DNA from: Berberis thunbergii
Taxonomy: Eukaryota; Streptophyta; Magnoliopsida; Ranunculales; Berberidaceae
Assembly: GCA_003290165.1 (NCBI GenBank)
Contig: QNQO01000802.1
Coordinates: 1-64,000 of the forward strand
DNA: 64,000 nucleotides
Direction: 5' to 3'
The notes below the pieces were generated by a model. That model was given only the letters and a program-made list of their open reading frames with translations. It had not been told where the DNA came from and searched no databases. Shown here one piece after another: positions 31,825 through 45,400 of the stretch. The translations under genes were made by a program, and so were the position numbers. Every line of letters starts with the position of its first letter. The stretch's first letter is position 1.

Positions 31825-32255
31825 ATGATCAGTTCTAGCTGTTCCAAGAATGCTCACCGTGTTGCGGTGATTGTCCGGACCCCATTGAGAGTCGAGAGAT
31901 TGATGGACAGGGCTCATTACAACAGGTTCATTCAGAACCTTTGAAGACTGATCAATCTAAACATGACCAACATGGGCCTTCTCATTCTCCTGCAGGGAAC
32001 AAGAGGAAATTCATGGACACGAAACTGACAGAAGTTTCGGGGCGTGAGAAACTAACAAAACACAGAGTTGATGTAGCAGGAGAGGTTTGGATTCCAGATA
32101 TATGGGGTCAGGAGGAGCTACTCAAGGACTGGATCGACTATTCTGCCTTTAGTTCTTCACTTGTACCTAACGGGCTAATGTCAGCTCGAGCAGCATTAGT
32201 TGAAGAGGGACGAAGATCAAATTCAGGAGGATTAAGGTTAGAGAATAGTTGTTGA
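31825..32255 (+). CDS. BIC1/2-like blue-light inhibitor of cryptochromes, one frameshift
   Basis: BIC proteins bind photo-excited cryptochromes and block their dimerisation; in Arabidopsis they are light-induced and act as negative feedback. The diagnostic block is intact: [20 protein letters not shown], then [17 protein letters not shown], then [14 protein letters not shown] and the C-terminal GLRLENSC. The upstream part of this frame ([20 protein letters not shown] onwards) is open but has no ATG before a TAG at 31836-31838. An ATG at 31825 in the frame one base away gives MISSS. One missing base near 31838 would join MISSS to the BIC frame, for about 143 aa, typical of the family. Alternatively the protein starts at the internal ATG 32013 and is only 80 aa, keeping the core. 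Single exon. Confidence 0.8.
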
Positions 32256-33468
32256 ATTTAGTTTATGAGTTGGTTACAATTAATTGAGTGTGAGTTACTC
32301 TGGTTGTTCATAGAGAAGAGAATAATATTTGTAGTTATCTCTCCATGTTCTTTGTACCTCTGGTAAATGGAACTGGGAGGTTGATTAGATTTATCAAATT
32401 TTATTTTCATACGACAAGTTTGATCTCATTTTATGCATCATCAAGTTTCCTATCATCAGTCTTCATAGAATTCAGTTGCCATTCTAGGTGCCGGATTGGC
32501 ATACCTAATTGAGCATCATCTGCAGTCTCTTCTCAATCTATCAGCAATCGATAGGTAGCAGCAAAGAGAAGTGACAGCCAAAGCAAGGTATAGATTATTT
32601 CACAACAAACACACAGAATGATCTGAACAAAAGGGGATTATGTCTGTTGAACAAAAGGGGTCTGCGTCCTTTGATAAGGTCTGACGAGTTTGAAATTGAA
32701 TATAGGTGATCTCTTTATCATCCCATCCATTAGGTTGATTCAAACTGTGAAAGTTGCCTAGAGTTGCTGGATCACCTTAGCTAACAAAATGGCTTATCCT
32801 TGTAGAAGATAATGATCTTGGCCAATACTAACCATCATGCGTGGAATCATCTTGGAGTTTTGGTGTTTTGCTTATAAGTATGTAGGAGAGACCGATATCT
32901 TCTCCAACAAAAAAAAACTTTGAACAAAGGGTTAAATGTTTCTTATGTTCGCCTAGGGAGAGCATTAAGACGAGTCCCAAATGGTTTAGATGCTACACTT
33001 CTGAGATAGGTTAATGAGTCACACTGAGCCTTTTCCGATAAAACCTATACACATACGGCAATTGGGATTAAGCTGGTATCTAGTGGTCCATTAGCAGACG
33101 GACACTCCAACTTCGCAATTATGAAATTGCCTTCTATGGGACCAATGAGAGAAAAATGTGTCTATGTTGACAACACAGGCATGGAACAGAACATTGCACA
33201 GAAATATATACTTGTGACAGTCATATTCCCAGAAATATCAGTATCTCATTCATTTCCAAGTATAAATTTCTATACAAATCATTTGTTAGGGAAAATTTAT
33301 AGATGACATTGTCTAACAATAGTGGAGTGTGATTACAACTTATATTTCCAATTTTTAAGAACTTTATTTTAGAACTACAAAGTTCTTAAAAATTAAAATA
33401 ATTCTACAATCTAAAAACATATATTGAACACATGCATCACTGACACGTAAAAGATCAATGGATGTGAA
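32256..33468. other. Spacer between BIC and CIA1 (3' ends converge)
   Basis: Contains both 3' UTRs. No further coding sequence, RNA gene or defined transposon was seen. Confidence 0.55.
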
Positions 33469-36400
33469 TCACGGTACAGACACCAATTCCCATATCTTTA
33501 TAGTTCCATCGTCACTTGAAGAAGCTAGTAGGCGCGGTTCCTGCTAAATTTCCAAAGAAAACAGTTAAACACACAAGCATACAAACTCTACTATGCTTGG
33601 CACACTGTAAAAACGAAGCACTTTGCAATGCATTACTTTGCGGTTGTTTGGTGGTAGTCAGAGACAAACAATGCTAGTTCCACAATTTTTTGTTTTTTTT
33701 TCCATTGACGTGCATTTCACATAAATATTATATAATTTATATTAGATATATTTTATTCAAATATGTAAGAAACATAGAGACTCCTTATAAGAGTTTTAAT
33801 TATAATAAACTCTTGTATGTAGAAGATTCCATTGAGTTCCACATAATGATCAGAACTCTTAAAAATATCAGCTTTTCTAAACGTCGAGGAAACACGCGAG
33901 GGAGGCCTCGAGATGCGCATCATTTCTTATCTCGAAGGATACACCCATCCCTCGCGCGTTTCCTCGATGTTTAGAAAAGCCCTAAAAATATAGACTCTAT
34001 TAAGAAGTATAGTCCAACATGTGACTCTATTGAGAAATATAGTACAACATATGAACGTGAGAGTTCTCTGCAAAAGAATTCTAGATGTTCTATCACGCAA
34101 AATAATGCAGAATCTCTTAACGTGAAGATGCGGATGTTATGCATTTTAATTCCATAACCATTTTACGTAAATCTTATCAAGCACCTATTTTTTGTAACCG
34201 CCTGCAAAGGAATGCATTTGCATTATTTTGGTGCATTGGGAAACAGTAATATATTTACTGCTCGATTGTATGCCTTGTACCGATTATAAGTTTTTTTTTT
34301 TTTAAATGCAAGTGTGCCACCGGTGGGTATAGAAGGTTAAACTACCACAACTTTTTTTTTTTTTTTTTGGAAATTGAGCTGGATTTTAAGGACCCAAAAA
34401 CCTTTATACAAATGAAACAAAATAAAAGCAAATACTTAAACACAGTGTAGTTAAGGCGTTGAGGCGGATGAACTTGAAAACGCCTCAGAGGCGAGGCGGA
34501 CGCCTCACTTCACTGAGGCGATCTTTAACATTTTTTTAAGATATTTTATTATAATAAATTGAAACACATTTAGATAAGTAATATTCATCATCATTTTGAT
34601 AACTTGCATATGCCAATATGTACAAAAAGTCATACAATTATTTAGAATTGAAATGGAAACATAATAAAGCTGCATAGCATAGCAAAAAGATGCACTACAT
34701 AAGTGTACTTAACTTGCCTATCCATTAAATCACTAAAAAAGAAACAAACAAGAAAAACATCAAAGCATAATGTAAACTAGTTCATCAACTTCTCATTGGT
34801 TTAACTTTGAAAATTTGAAACAGTGTTTGAAAAATTAATGGTTGAATTTGAAATAGTATTTGGAAAATTGCAATTTGGTGAGGCATCGCCCAGCAGGTCT
34901 CATTGGTTTAACTTTGAAAGTTTGCGCCAAATTTTGATCCATATACTAAAATATTACGATCCATACACTGAAATATTACTTATTATTGTTTATTGTGAAA
35001 AAAAAACGCAGCAGAACAAATCATATAAAAAAGGAGCATAACAAATCATATAAAAAACACATAACAGATCATTAAAAAAAGGAGTAGAACCGATGATATA
35101 AAAAGAGTAGAACAGATCATTAAAAAAAACTGCAGAACAGATCATATAAAAAAAACACAGGAAGGAGAGGGAAGAAGAAGAAGAAGAGGAAGGAGGAAGA
35201 AGAAGAGAGAAAACATCCTGATATGAAAGAGACAACACCTAATTTGAAGAAGAGGAACCTGATTAGAAGGAGAATAACACACACAACAACAACAATAGCC
35301 CCCAAGGAGTCGTTCTCTTGTCTAAAACTCTAAATACCCCCCTCTTAACCTTAAAAGACAAGTGGGCTGCAATAGACTTTTGGTTTTTAAGCTGTAAATG
35401 GGTTGAGGCGGACTTTACCGCTCCGCCTCGCATCATTTTGAGGCATTTTTTTGCCAAAACGCCTCGAGGCGCGCCTAAGCGTTCGCCTTAACAACACTGC
35501 TTAAACAAACTCTCACAAGAGAGGATTCACCAAAACAAACCTAGACTATAAACCAACTCAGCCTTTGTACTTTTTGTTTGCTTTCTTAGTTCTATTGAAT
35601 TTTCGATGACAGAGTCTAAAATCTTTGGTGTGGGTGTTAGAGAACGTCTTTGCAGCCGATTCTGTAAACACATCATCATCACTGGATAGGCCTGGCTCAT
35701 GCTCTTCTTCAGGAACCTGACAAATTTTCTGTCTCAATCTATTGCATGTGTGGTTCTTATCCTCTTCCCATGCATCTTTTAACCAAATATAGTTTGTCTT
35801 CACTGCATCTTTGCCATGACTTGCAATAGCTTCTTGCAAGAAGGAACTACGTTCCCCTTTTCGTATTCATTCATCATCGTTAACGCATATTCAATCTCAG
35901 GAAGATGAAGGAAACCTTTCGCTTTATTCAGTTCTGCTTCGGTGAGTTGTATCACACTGCGGTGCCCGAATTTCTCACCATCATCATAGGAGTTGTATTC
36001 TTTCTTTGCACCTGAACTATTGGCTGCCGGCATGTTGTTGATTTTTCCTACTTTATCATCCTCGTTTGAGTTGAGCACAATTTCATTTGGGTACTTACTT
36101 CCATGTTCTTCCACCAATTCTTTGTCATTCTTTTCTATTGTGTGGTCTTCTACAACTGCTGCCTGATTTTCTTCTGTCATTGCAACATTGATGTCATTTA
36201 CATTATGAGCATAGTTTTGTCTGCATCCGTCAAATATGTTAGTTCTTCAGGAGTATATCCACAATTTGAGTTTCAATTTTTCTGAACTGATTTCAACTTC
36301 AACTTTGTTCTTAGCTCCATTAGTACCAGCTCCATCATTGTGTTCATTAGCCAAATCTGGAATGACTGGAAGATTTGCAGTCTTTTGTTGATAGTATTGT

Positions 36401-39400
36401 TTTTTGTGCTTCTTGTTTTCTGCTCTTTTGATGCCTTCCTGATCAGCATTTTCTGACCCGTCCTTACTTTTCTCCTTTTTCGATTGTTGTTGGGTTGGTA
36501 CTGACTTCTTCAACTCAGGGTGTTTCACCCAGCATGTTTGATCAGTATGGCTTTGAAGTCCACATTGGTTGCAATATAATGGTGGAAAATGATACCTAAT
36601 ATGTTGCTAGAAGCGTGGTAGATCTGGAGCTTGTATCCATATTTTGTTTGGAAGAAATTTTGAAATATTCATCCAAACACAAACCTTAGCTACAGATGGT
36701 CTTAAGAGGTGCCTTGTAAGGTTGTCCATGGCTAGAAATTTACCAATCGATTCTACAACTACTTTGAAAAGTTTAGGCTGGAAAATAATCAATGGTAAAC
36801 GAGGGAGTTCAATCCATACCGGTTTGTTGCGGGAGCCTCTCTTGCTATCAAAAGAAGAATTCCTTTTTGAAAGCCTGTAAGGGTACCCTTTGATATTGCA
36901 TTTCTCTCTTGCCATAGCTTTGATCATTGCTTCTTCAGATTCAAACTTGATTAGAACATGTCGATAGTCTAAGGCACCAATTGTAAATTCACCGAAAATG
37001 CCCCAATACTTAGTCACTGCATCTCTAATGTCACTTAGGTAAGATCTTTCTTGAGCAAACTTCATCACCAAAGCATATTTCATATACATCTTGTCTCTTT
37101 CAAGATCCAGATTTGATAGAGAAACAAAGGGCTTACCATCAAAAGTCGAATACACATGGTCTGTGGGTGACTCATCAACTTCATTAGGTCTGACCCTTCC
37201 TACAATCTGTGCAAACGAAGGAATGTCAGTCATTTTGCCAACCGTGGTTCCCTCGCTCCCCGATGGCATGTCTGTGGTATTCATGTCCAAGTCTATCGAG
37301 TTGTCTATCAAATCGATTCACCCAAACAACAGATCTACTCGATCAACAGCAGATCGTGGCTGGACATGCCGGATCTGTGCAAATCAGAATCGAAATCGAA
37401 GAAGCCCTCACTGAGTCGGAGTTGCAGATTTGATCCCTCTCGCCTACCTGAGCCTGAGCCGGAGACGAAGAAACCCTCACCTCCCCGGAACCAGATCTAA
37501 TCTCTCACCTATGGCTTGAGGTAGAGATCTCGCCTGCTCGAGAGAGATCGCTTTTTCCAATGATAAGTTAAGATATCTACTCCCCCCCCCCCCCAGATTT
37601 CTGAATTTCTTTACTGTGTATTAAGCCAATTGAGTTATTATGGTGTTTGCGAAGATCAGATTGCTTGGCTGGCCCCCTTTGATTTTCAATGGTAGATTAC
37701 AGTATATCTTCATATATCACTATCTGACTCACCTAATTTGCCAAGTAAATCACATATATAAAATTATATATTGACACATAACTCTACCACTAACATCAAC
37801 CTTAGGACCCACTACATTCACTATATTTTTGCCATTTTAAAACTAGAAATAAAAAATTGTGTCAACTGAAAACCCTTATCCTCTGTCCAGATAATTTATC
37901 TTTCCCTAAATTTGAATCTCTTCATTATTATTATAATTAAATAAATAAAACCTATGCAATTCAATAAGTTACAAATACAAAACTTCCCAAAAATACTCTA
38001 TTTGATTACGAGTGTATTCTTTTTATTTTAATCCTGTGTTGACTAAGAATTTTATTTGTAAAAATGTAATATTTTTGTTTCTACATAATGTTATTGCTGA
38101 TATATAAAAATAGTAAATTGTGATTTCCGCCAAACCCCCCCCCCCCCCCCCCCCCCCCCCCAAAACCTAAATTCCCAGGTCCATCCCTGATCCAACTCCA
38201 TTCTTGCAATCGTCCCCACTAATTAGTTCACAACATTATCTCACCCATAATTGGCATAAAAGCACTTAAACACGCCACTATCCTCTTTTCTGGATGCCAG
38301 GCAGCTCTATTCAATTAATGTCATAGACTAAATCTGACAAGGAAAATCCTCAGTCCGCCATTCAACCTCATCTAGGAAGCTTACTATATGGTGTTTTCAT
38401 TTTCAGATTTGAGCATGGAAATACCAAGCAGGTCGTCCATATAACACACAATAGACAACACTTATGGATGGTCCGGGCAATTTGCCCCAGTTTGAAATTT
38501 TCCACCAAGATAAAATGAGCCTAGCTGGGTTAGAAACATACGCTCGGTTCTTTCAAATGGACAAAATATGAACTCAAACCTTCTACAAATAAACTTATGC
38601 TGAAAGGCATTTTTCTAGCAGCAATCATACCCATAACCCGTAAAATTTCAGACTTAAAGGCTAGGACATTAATCCCTAAGCCAAGTTGAAGCAAAGATTA
38701 CCTTGTAGCTCCATTGCACCGAATTTACATCCATGTCATGAGCTTTATCCTTCTTTAGGAGCAGCCTGTAAGTTGATCCATCAATCTGCAACATCATCAC
38801 ATAAAATAGTTAAACACCTCTCTCAAGTTTCTAAAGTTTGCTCAAGGCAAAAGACAAACAAAAAATACAAGGCAGTTGGAGAACAAAGTCGATCTATCCC
38901 CATTCCATAGGCACATTAGGAATGACCAGCTCTTAGTTTGTGATTGATTTTGATTTTACCGCCCCTTTAATTTCCATAAATGAATGAATAAACAATGCAC
39001 TAATTAATTTTTGGACTAATCATTTTATTGCAAGAAATGGGCAATAGTCCCGGAACACAAGCTCGTCAAAATACTGGTTCCATCAAGTCTAATCTTGACT
39101 TGTTCAGCTGTCCCAGGAAGCGTTTACAGAAATAGAGATTGAAAAACATGGTATACCGAACGGTCTTTGCTCTCCACAAAAAGATTTATAGAATCATCAG
39201 CAGCTCCACTAGCAATTATTCCCTCCCTGTTAAATTAACAAACAAACTATGTAAACTTCAAACTGAGAAAATGCTCAAGATATTCGGAACATCAGTAGAA
39301 AGGATAACAATTGAAACACACATATATAACTTATAAGAGTGACTTCAATGATTGCTACCGAAATGAAATATTTGCTATGGCATGAAGACAACTAAAACTG

Positions 39401-42400
39401 CCAAGATATTAATGCACAGCATAAAAATGATTATAAAATAAGTAACCTTTACTAGTATAAAAGTATTTGTAAGATTTGGTCAAGGTTGCCACAAGAAGTG
39501 CGTAAGATCGACGAAGTTGAGAATCGAGGGCATGATGTTGATTTTTCTCCAAATTTTCAAATGGGAGGGCAGAAGAAAAATCTATTAAGGCTTTTTAGAA
39601 ACATTTTCGTCAATAAAGAAAAATCAAACAAACGTTTTAGTGGGGAAATGAGAACGGTTCAGCCTCAAGGTCGTGCTTCGAGGCTTAATCCTAGTGAGGC
39701 TTAGGCTTCAATGTACACATCGCCCAAGTGGCATAAACCTTACGCATAAGCCTTACACGGGGTTATTCAAAAAGGGTAAAAGTTTATTCAAAACAAAAGA
39801 TTAATATACTACTTCACAAGGGACCACCAAAGGAAGACTAGAGATGCAATAAAAAAAATTAAAAAAAAAACCAATTGTCAAAACCGACCCCTTTGAACTG
39901 CAGTTTTCTCAAAATATGGGAAAATCAATTAATGAGCTGTAGTAGTTGAATACCACAACCTCACAAATAAAGGCACAACTCCATACCATAGCATGCATAT
40001 CTCAGCCCTGGAGTTAGACACAGTTTTCTTTTACCTGAATATTTGAACTCTAATAATCTAGAAGAGAATGTGAATGAATCCTGTGCTTCTTTATATTTTC
40101 CTACGGGCACTAAGATTTGCCACAACCAGAGTTTTAAACTCTTGAGATTACTAGTTGTACGCTATAGGGTCTATTCACTAAATTTCTGAGGATCAAAATG
40201 TTGGCTTACTTGTGATCAACCTAAGACCGCACATAGCGGTTCAAATACTTGCTTTATTCAGCTGACCCCAAAAACTCTATAATGGTGTATTCACTAAGAA
40301 TGGCTAAGCATAGCATACAGCTCCTTCAACTGGAATTAAAAAAAAAATTAAAAGATCAAGTGGTTGGATGTTCGTGATCAACCTAAGACAGCACATACTG
40401 GTTTAAAAATTAAGATTAATACAAGAGATTTGGAGGAACTTGATTTGTTCGGCTGGCCCTGGAAACTTGTGCTTCTTTGCTAGTTGCTACTTTTATGTAA
40501 CTGTAAGAGTAAGACATACGAAAGATTTAATTTTTAGAAGATTCCCGTCACTTCTTTTGAAATTTCAACCGTATCAAAATTGTGAAAACCTTCACAAAAC
40601 AAATGCAGGACCAACTGAAGTTGACACACAAGGGAGATCATTTGGTGGACAGATTGACCAGCAAAATATTTGAACTGAAAGAATGATAATTCAGTTGCTA
40701 CCTTGACCAATGAACTGAGAATATTGTCCGATCATGATAGCCCGAGAGAGTACAGAGATGTTTCCTGCGAGAACCAAAATTGCAAACTTCTTACATATAT
40801 AAAGTTATATATGTCTCTATATATCAATTGATAAAATGTATGTCTCTATATAAAGTTATGTCTCTATAAAGTTATATATGTCTATATAAAGTTATTGATA
40901 AAATGTACATCATATATACTTTTCACAGGTTACTTGCAACTTGTAAACATAACTTTGTGGCTTAAGGAATTTTACTAGTACTTTTGTCCAATATCCTACA
41001 TTTTTTTAATCAGCAAAACACAAGAAGTGTTTCATTGTATTTAAAGAAAGCTAGTTGGTAGTGGCAAAGTCACCACTAGCTCCTAGACCAAAAAGTTAAA
41101 ATATATATATATATATATAAGTATTCCTGTTTAGCACTATATCCCCCCAATCAAACATACAAGAGGAGAAGTGGGACTCTTTACAAATGCCCCACTTATG
41201 ACCACACACCCACAAAGTAACCTTAATATCCATCAACAAACTATTTACATCCAATATCCTACATTCAAGTCAATCAAATCTTGAATTACTCTGGATACCA
41301 AGCGATAGGCTAGGTGATTCAATTCAGCTACAGATTTACAACAAATATTAAGAGCAGATATCCTACAATTATTATTTTCAAGTGACATGTGCTATGGCAG
41401 TAAAAGTTAAAAAAAATTATTCACCCTTGAGCGATACAATAAAGGATTTCATTACTGAAGATAAAGCCTCAGTCACCTTTGTTCTTATCGATAGAATCAT
41501 CTCCTGTTGTTTGAAAGATCAAAAAAAAAATTTACTGAAAAGAAAGCGAGTGAGAAACTTGAAAAACAAAGACAACTACCAATCTAGGAAGCACGGACAC
41601 TTTGGAAGATTCACCTACATGTGTCAGCACACGCGTTGAATAAACATGGTTTCAAAATGTGTTGAACGAGTTTACAAACTTGTCTAATGCTAAGACTCTT
41701 AGGCTAGTGGACAACACCTTTCTAACACTTTTACACACTACCCAGCCACTTCTAGGCAAATTTGTTGTTTCCTTTTTTTCATCAACAAAACCAATAGGCA
41801 TATATTAATAAAGATAAATAGGTAACTGAGAGTGAGAGGGTCACATTACAAGGGGGCAGAAAAAAATGTTATCAAAGGCTAGTCTAGGCAGTGGCCTCCG
41901 AGGCATGATGTGAAACTAGGCCACCTCGCCTTATGAAAAGATGATGTGATCCTATGCTTGGGCTAATTTGGCATATCATCTCGACCGCCGCACTTCCTCT
42001 TGTGTTTATGCCCCTCGACTCACAAGTCAATTACATTCTTCTCCCTTTGTATCTTTTCCTTTGAGATTGTGAGCAGTCTCCCTCCCAATAAACACACACA
42101 TTTTCACTTACTGAGGAGAAAAATACAAGGGTTATTTACCTTTTGGTTCCCAAAAATAAAATTAATCTACCAGATGGTACCCAAACTGATTCTCGACTCA
42201 CATTGACCCGGCCAAAACATCTATATTCTGCTTTAAGACCAGATTACCCATATTCTTAAAGTCGTGCACATGTCATGTGCAAACCTTCTTCGAAATGAAA
42301 ACAAATCTCACCATACATCTACATCTCAAGACACCCTCAAATCCATCTTCCCCAAATGTCTCTCTTCCTTTCCCATTCTTTCCAAAAATCAGTTTTTATT

Positions 42401-45400
42401 CTTCTCCCACTCACTAATTCATCAAATACAGCTCTAACTTCAAATCCATATCCACGTTGCCATTGATGATGAGATTTAGAGTTGGGAGAGAATGACAATT
42501 AGAATGAAGTTTGGCACAAAGTCTATTGATATTGATTTTTGTGATTTAATTAAGATGTGAATGTTAGATTTGTTGTAATTGTATGCAATATAACTTATCG
42601 GTTTTTTTTTCCTTCTTTTATTTTTTTTTTTTTTGGGGGGGGAGCCTTGAGGCTAGCATAGGCAGGCGTGATGCTAGGATGTAGAGCCACCGCACCTCAT
42701 GCCTCAAATGCCCACGGCAGAAAAACGAAACCAAAGACATTCTAAAGTCTAAACAGACTTTTCCACTCATAGATGACCATATGAAAGAGTTGGTCTCTGA
42801 AATTCCCCAATGCCAGACTATGGACTTAATTTCTTCAACTATGGCATGGTCCCTGTTCTTTGTTGCTGAAAATCATGTTATTTCTTTCCTTCCAAATGAG
42901 GCACCTTGCCTTCAGAAAACACCCATATTTATTCCACTCAGACACCGAATAAAGAAAGCAGACTCCAGAAAAAAAATAAAAAAAAATAAAGAGCAATTAA
43001 TTCATTGATTCCAAACTTTTCTAGAAGTGACACAGTGACAAGCAAAGAACAAGTGGTTGATTAATTTTTCTTCCACCTCACAAATACAACATCTATTTGA
43101 AATAATTGTTCCCCTTCTTTGAACAGCAACAACAGTTAGGGATTTTCCATAAGCTAATACCCAAATGAAGAAATTAACTCTAGGTGGGAACTCTTTCATC
43201 CAAAAAAATGTCATGCCCAGCAACCAAAGGGGGGAAATCTTGGTTTGAAGTGCCATATTCAATTTGTAGTTTTGTACGGCTGGGAATGATTGCTACAAAC
43301 AGAAAATTGTCCAGTTTATCATTGACTAACAAATACAGTAGTTTTGTACACCAAAATTTTATGACTTCTCTTTTCCGAAAGAAACTGTTATGAACCAACC
43401 AATTCTCCCAAAAGCCCGAGCTGTCCAGGAGGGGAAAGTCCATAACAAGGATCGTAACATTGCCCCACGTTTCCAAAGCCGACGTCCTCGTCGGCCCACT
43501 CTATCGACACTGGCCCAGTGAGCCTTCTCTCAGCTACCAGTATTCAACAACTTAGCACTATGCCCATACATAATGCTAAATTATTTTAATCTAGCCTATA
43601 GGTCGCCCCTGCCGGGATTCGAACTTTGGATGTGGGGTTTGGCTCTGATACCAATTGTTATGAACCAACCAATTCTCCCAAAAGCCCGAGCTGTCCAGGA
43701 GGGGAAATCCATAACAAGGATCGTAACAGAAACCCCACGATCAATTATCACCAAACGTTAACGTCGATTAAAGATTTTTCATCCAATAAAAATGCATATC
43801 TAACCAGGTGAGAATCCATAACAATAAAAGCAATATGTAGATGTGTGCAACTAAAGTATAAAATTGGTGTAAGACCCTCAGTGACTCAGCATAGATCAAC
43901 CAGCGTGTTGATGCATACATGATACATGTGCGTGCATGGGCTGGATGTACGTGAAGGCATGTGTATGCAAAATTGTTAGACGAAGATTGGAAGGCTTTGT
44001 TGGACGGATCCAAGTGAAGAATGCAGTCAGACTCTAGTGGGGGTGATCAAGTACTGATGTTAGATCACTTTGTGCCATGGACAATGTTAGAGCAATGTTC
44101 ATGTTTATATTTAAGTTGTTTTTGCTTTGTATAGATTGGTTTTGTCCAAGGCTTTGCCCATTAAATAGGTGTTTGCATGGGTCTTGTAAGGGTGGCTAGA
44201 ATGAAAATGTATGTCGAGTTTAGTATAATAATGAATGCCTAGGTCAATGATGATCTACTGGGCATTACTGATGGACTCAATCCCCAATGATCTCTTCTGA
44301 AAAGTGCTCAAATATTTAGCATCAATATTAGGGGGAAGGTGTCTCCTGAGTCTCGGGTAAGATGGAAGTCGACTCAGTGCTAGGCAAGGCAAAGCCAGTG
44401 CATGGCCAAGGCATGCTTGAGAATAAGTTGGAATTGCTTGAGGATGGATGAGGTGATCGATGGACTGACTAGACGTGCATGAAACATGAACCAAGCATGA
44501 AGTACATTAGCTTAGCGATGGATTGACAGACCAAGGATTGTGCTTGCTTGCACAATGCATGCTCGGCATATGCTTGGATGGTTGACGATACTTAGATGTT
44601 GGACTATGTGTGGACGAACTCACGCATGGATGGTGGTGCGTGGTGATGGACTGATGACAGACTATTGGCCATCATAGTAGAGCATGGATGCTCACATCAT
44701 TGGGTCTGGTATGGATGTTGGACTAAGGCTTGCGGGCTTGATTTGAATGTTTGAATGCAATAGGACTTGCAATTAGACATGTGATGAAATGTGTTGGTTA
44801 GAGTGGTTTGTTTGATGCCAAATGCTTGATTGACACATGGATTAGATAGTTATTGTTGAGTTTGAATGATGTAGCCATTTTATAAGGCATTTGTGAGGAT
44901 GGGAGATGGATGTAAGTTTGTAGGAGCAAGCTTTGTGTCAAACAAAGATTGCTGGAGCAATTTGTGAAGATCTTGTAATTTGTTCAGATTGAGTCGGTGC
45001 AAATACATCAAGGCAATAAACTAAATGGGTTTCATCTCGAATATTCCGTGTGCTTGTAATGTTTCCTATTGGTTTAATTTAATTGTGAGCAAAGAATTGC
45101 TAGTGTAGGGCTGAAACTAAGTAGAAACCTTAGTTGCCTCACAGGGTGTAATCAAAGTGGTGAAAAATTGTTGTAGAACTTGCCCAATTACTGGCCTGTG
45201 ACAATTGGGATAATGAAAACCACCAACCAAAAATCCAAAACGATGGATAATGAACAAATTAGTCAAGAAAAATAGCATGTGAATGTTAAAAAAAGGGTGA
45301 AGGAAGCATCTCTCACCAATATCCATCTTGATCAAGTTGAGACACTTCCCACACCTTTATAGTACGATCATCACTGCAAGAATGATATATTTCAACTTAT

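Larger units (their letters stand above)
34347..37560 (-). mobile_element. LINE-like element carrying only ORF1, split by an hAT (CIA1 intron 9)
   Basis: Reading leftwards: a GC-rich leader (37560-37285), an ORF1-type protein, degraded frames to about 35558, then after the hAT insertion a T run (34353-34369) that would be the poly(A) tail. No reverse transcriptase remains. Target duplications were not found, so both ends are approximate. Confidence 0.45.
40765..45316 (-). other. CIA1 intron 6 (4.55 kb)
   Basis: Contains the short tandem repeats near 40.8 kb, two GAGGC-rich decayed repeat edges (41880-41940 and 42645-42715), a LINE zf-RVT fragment, a TRIM element, and about 1.5 kb (43734-45316) rich in GGATG, GCATG and TTGGA words that I could not classify. 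No host exon is missing from CIA1 in this interval. Confidence 0.6.

Noticed and set aside
31738..31944. Arginine-rich frame upstream of BIC
   Set aside because: It has only a TTG start, and the polyarginine comes from an AGA run. Only its part after ATG 31825 may belong to BIC.
34990..35305. Serine/phenylalanine-rich hydrophobic frames
   Set aside because: Translations of GAA/TTC repeats in the hAT interior; no transmembrane pattern beyond composition.
43596..43632. A tRNA gene
   Set aside because: Only a T-arm-like segment is visible; no acceptor stem, D-arm or anticodon arm could be folded around it by eye.
43734..45316. LTR retrotransposon in CIA1 intron 6
   Set aside because: The GGATG/GCATG-rich composition hints at LTR sequence, but no terminal repeats, primer site or coding fragments were seen.
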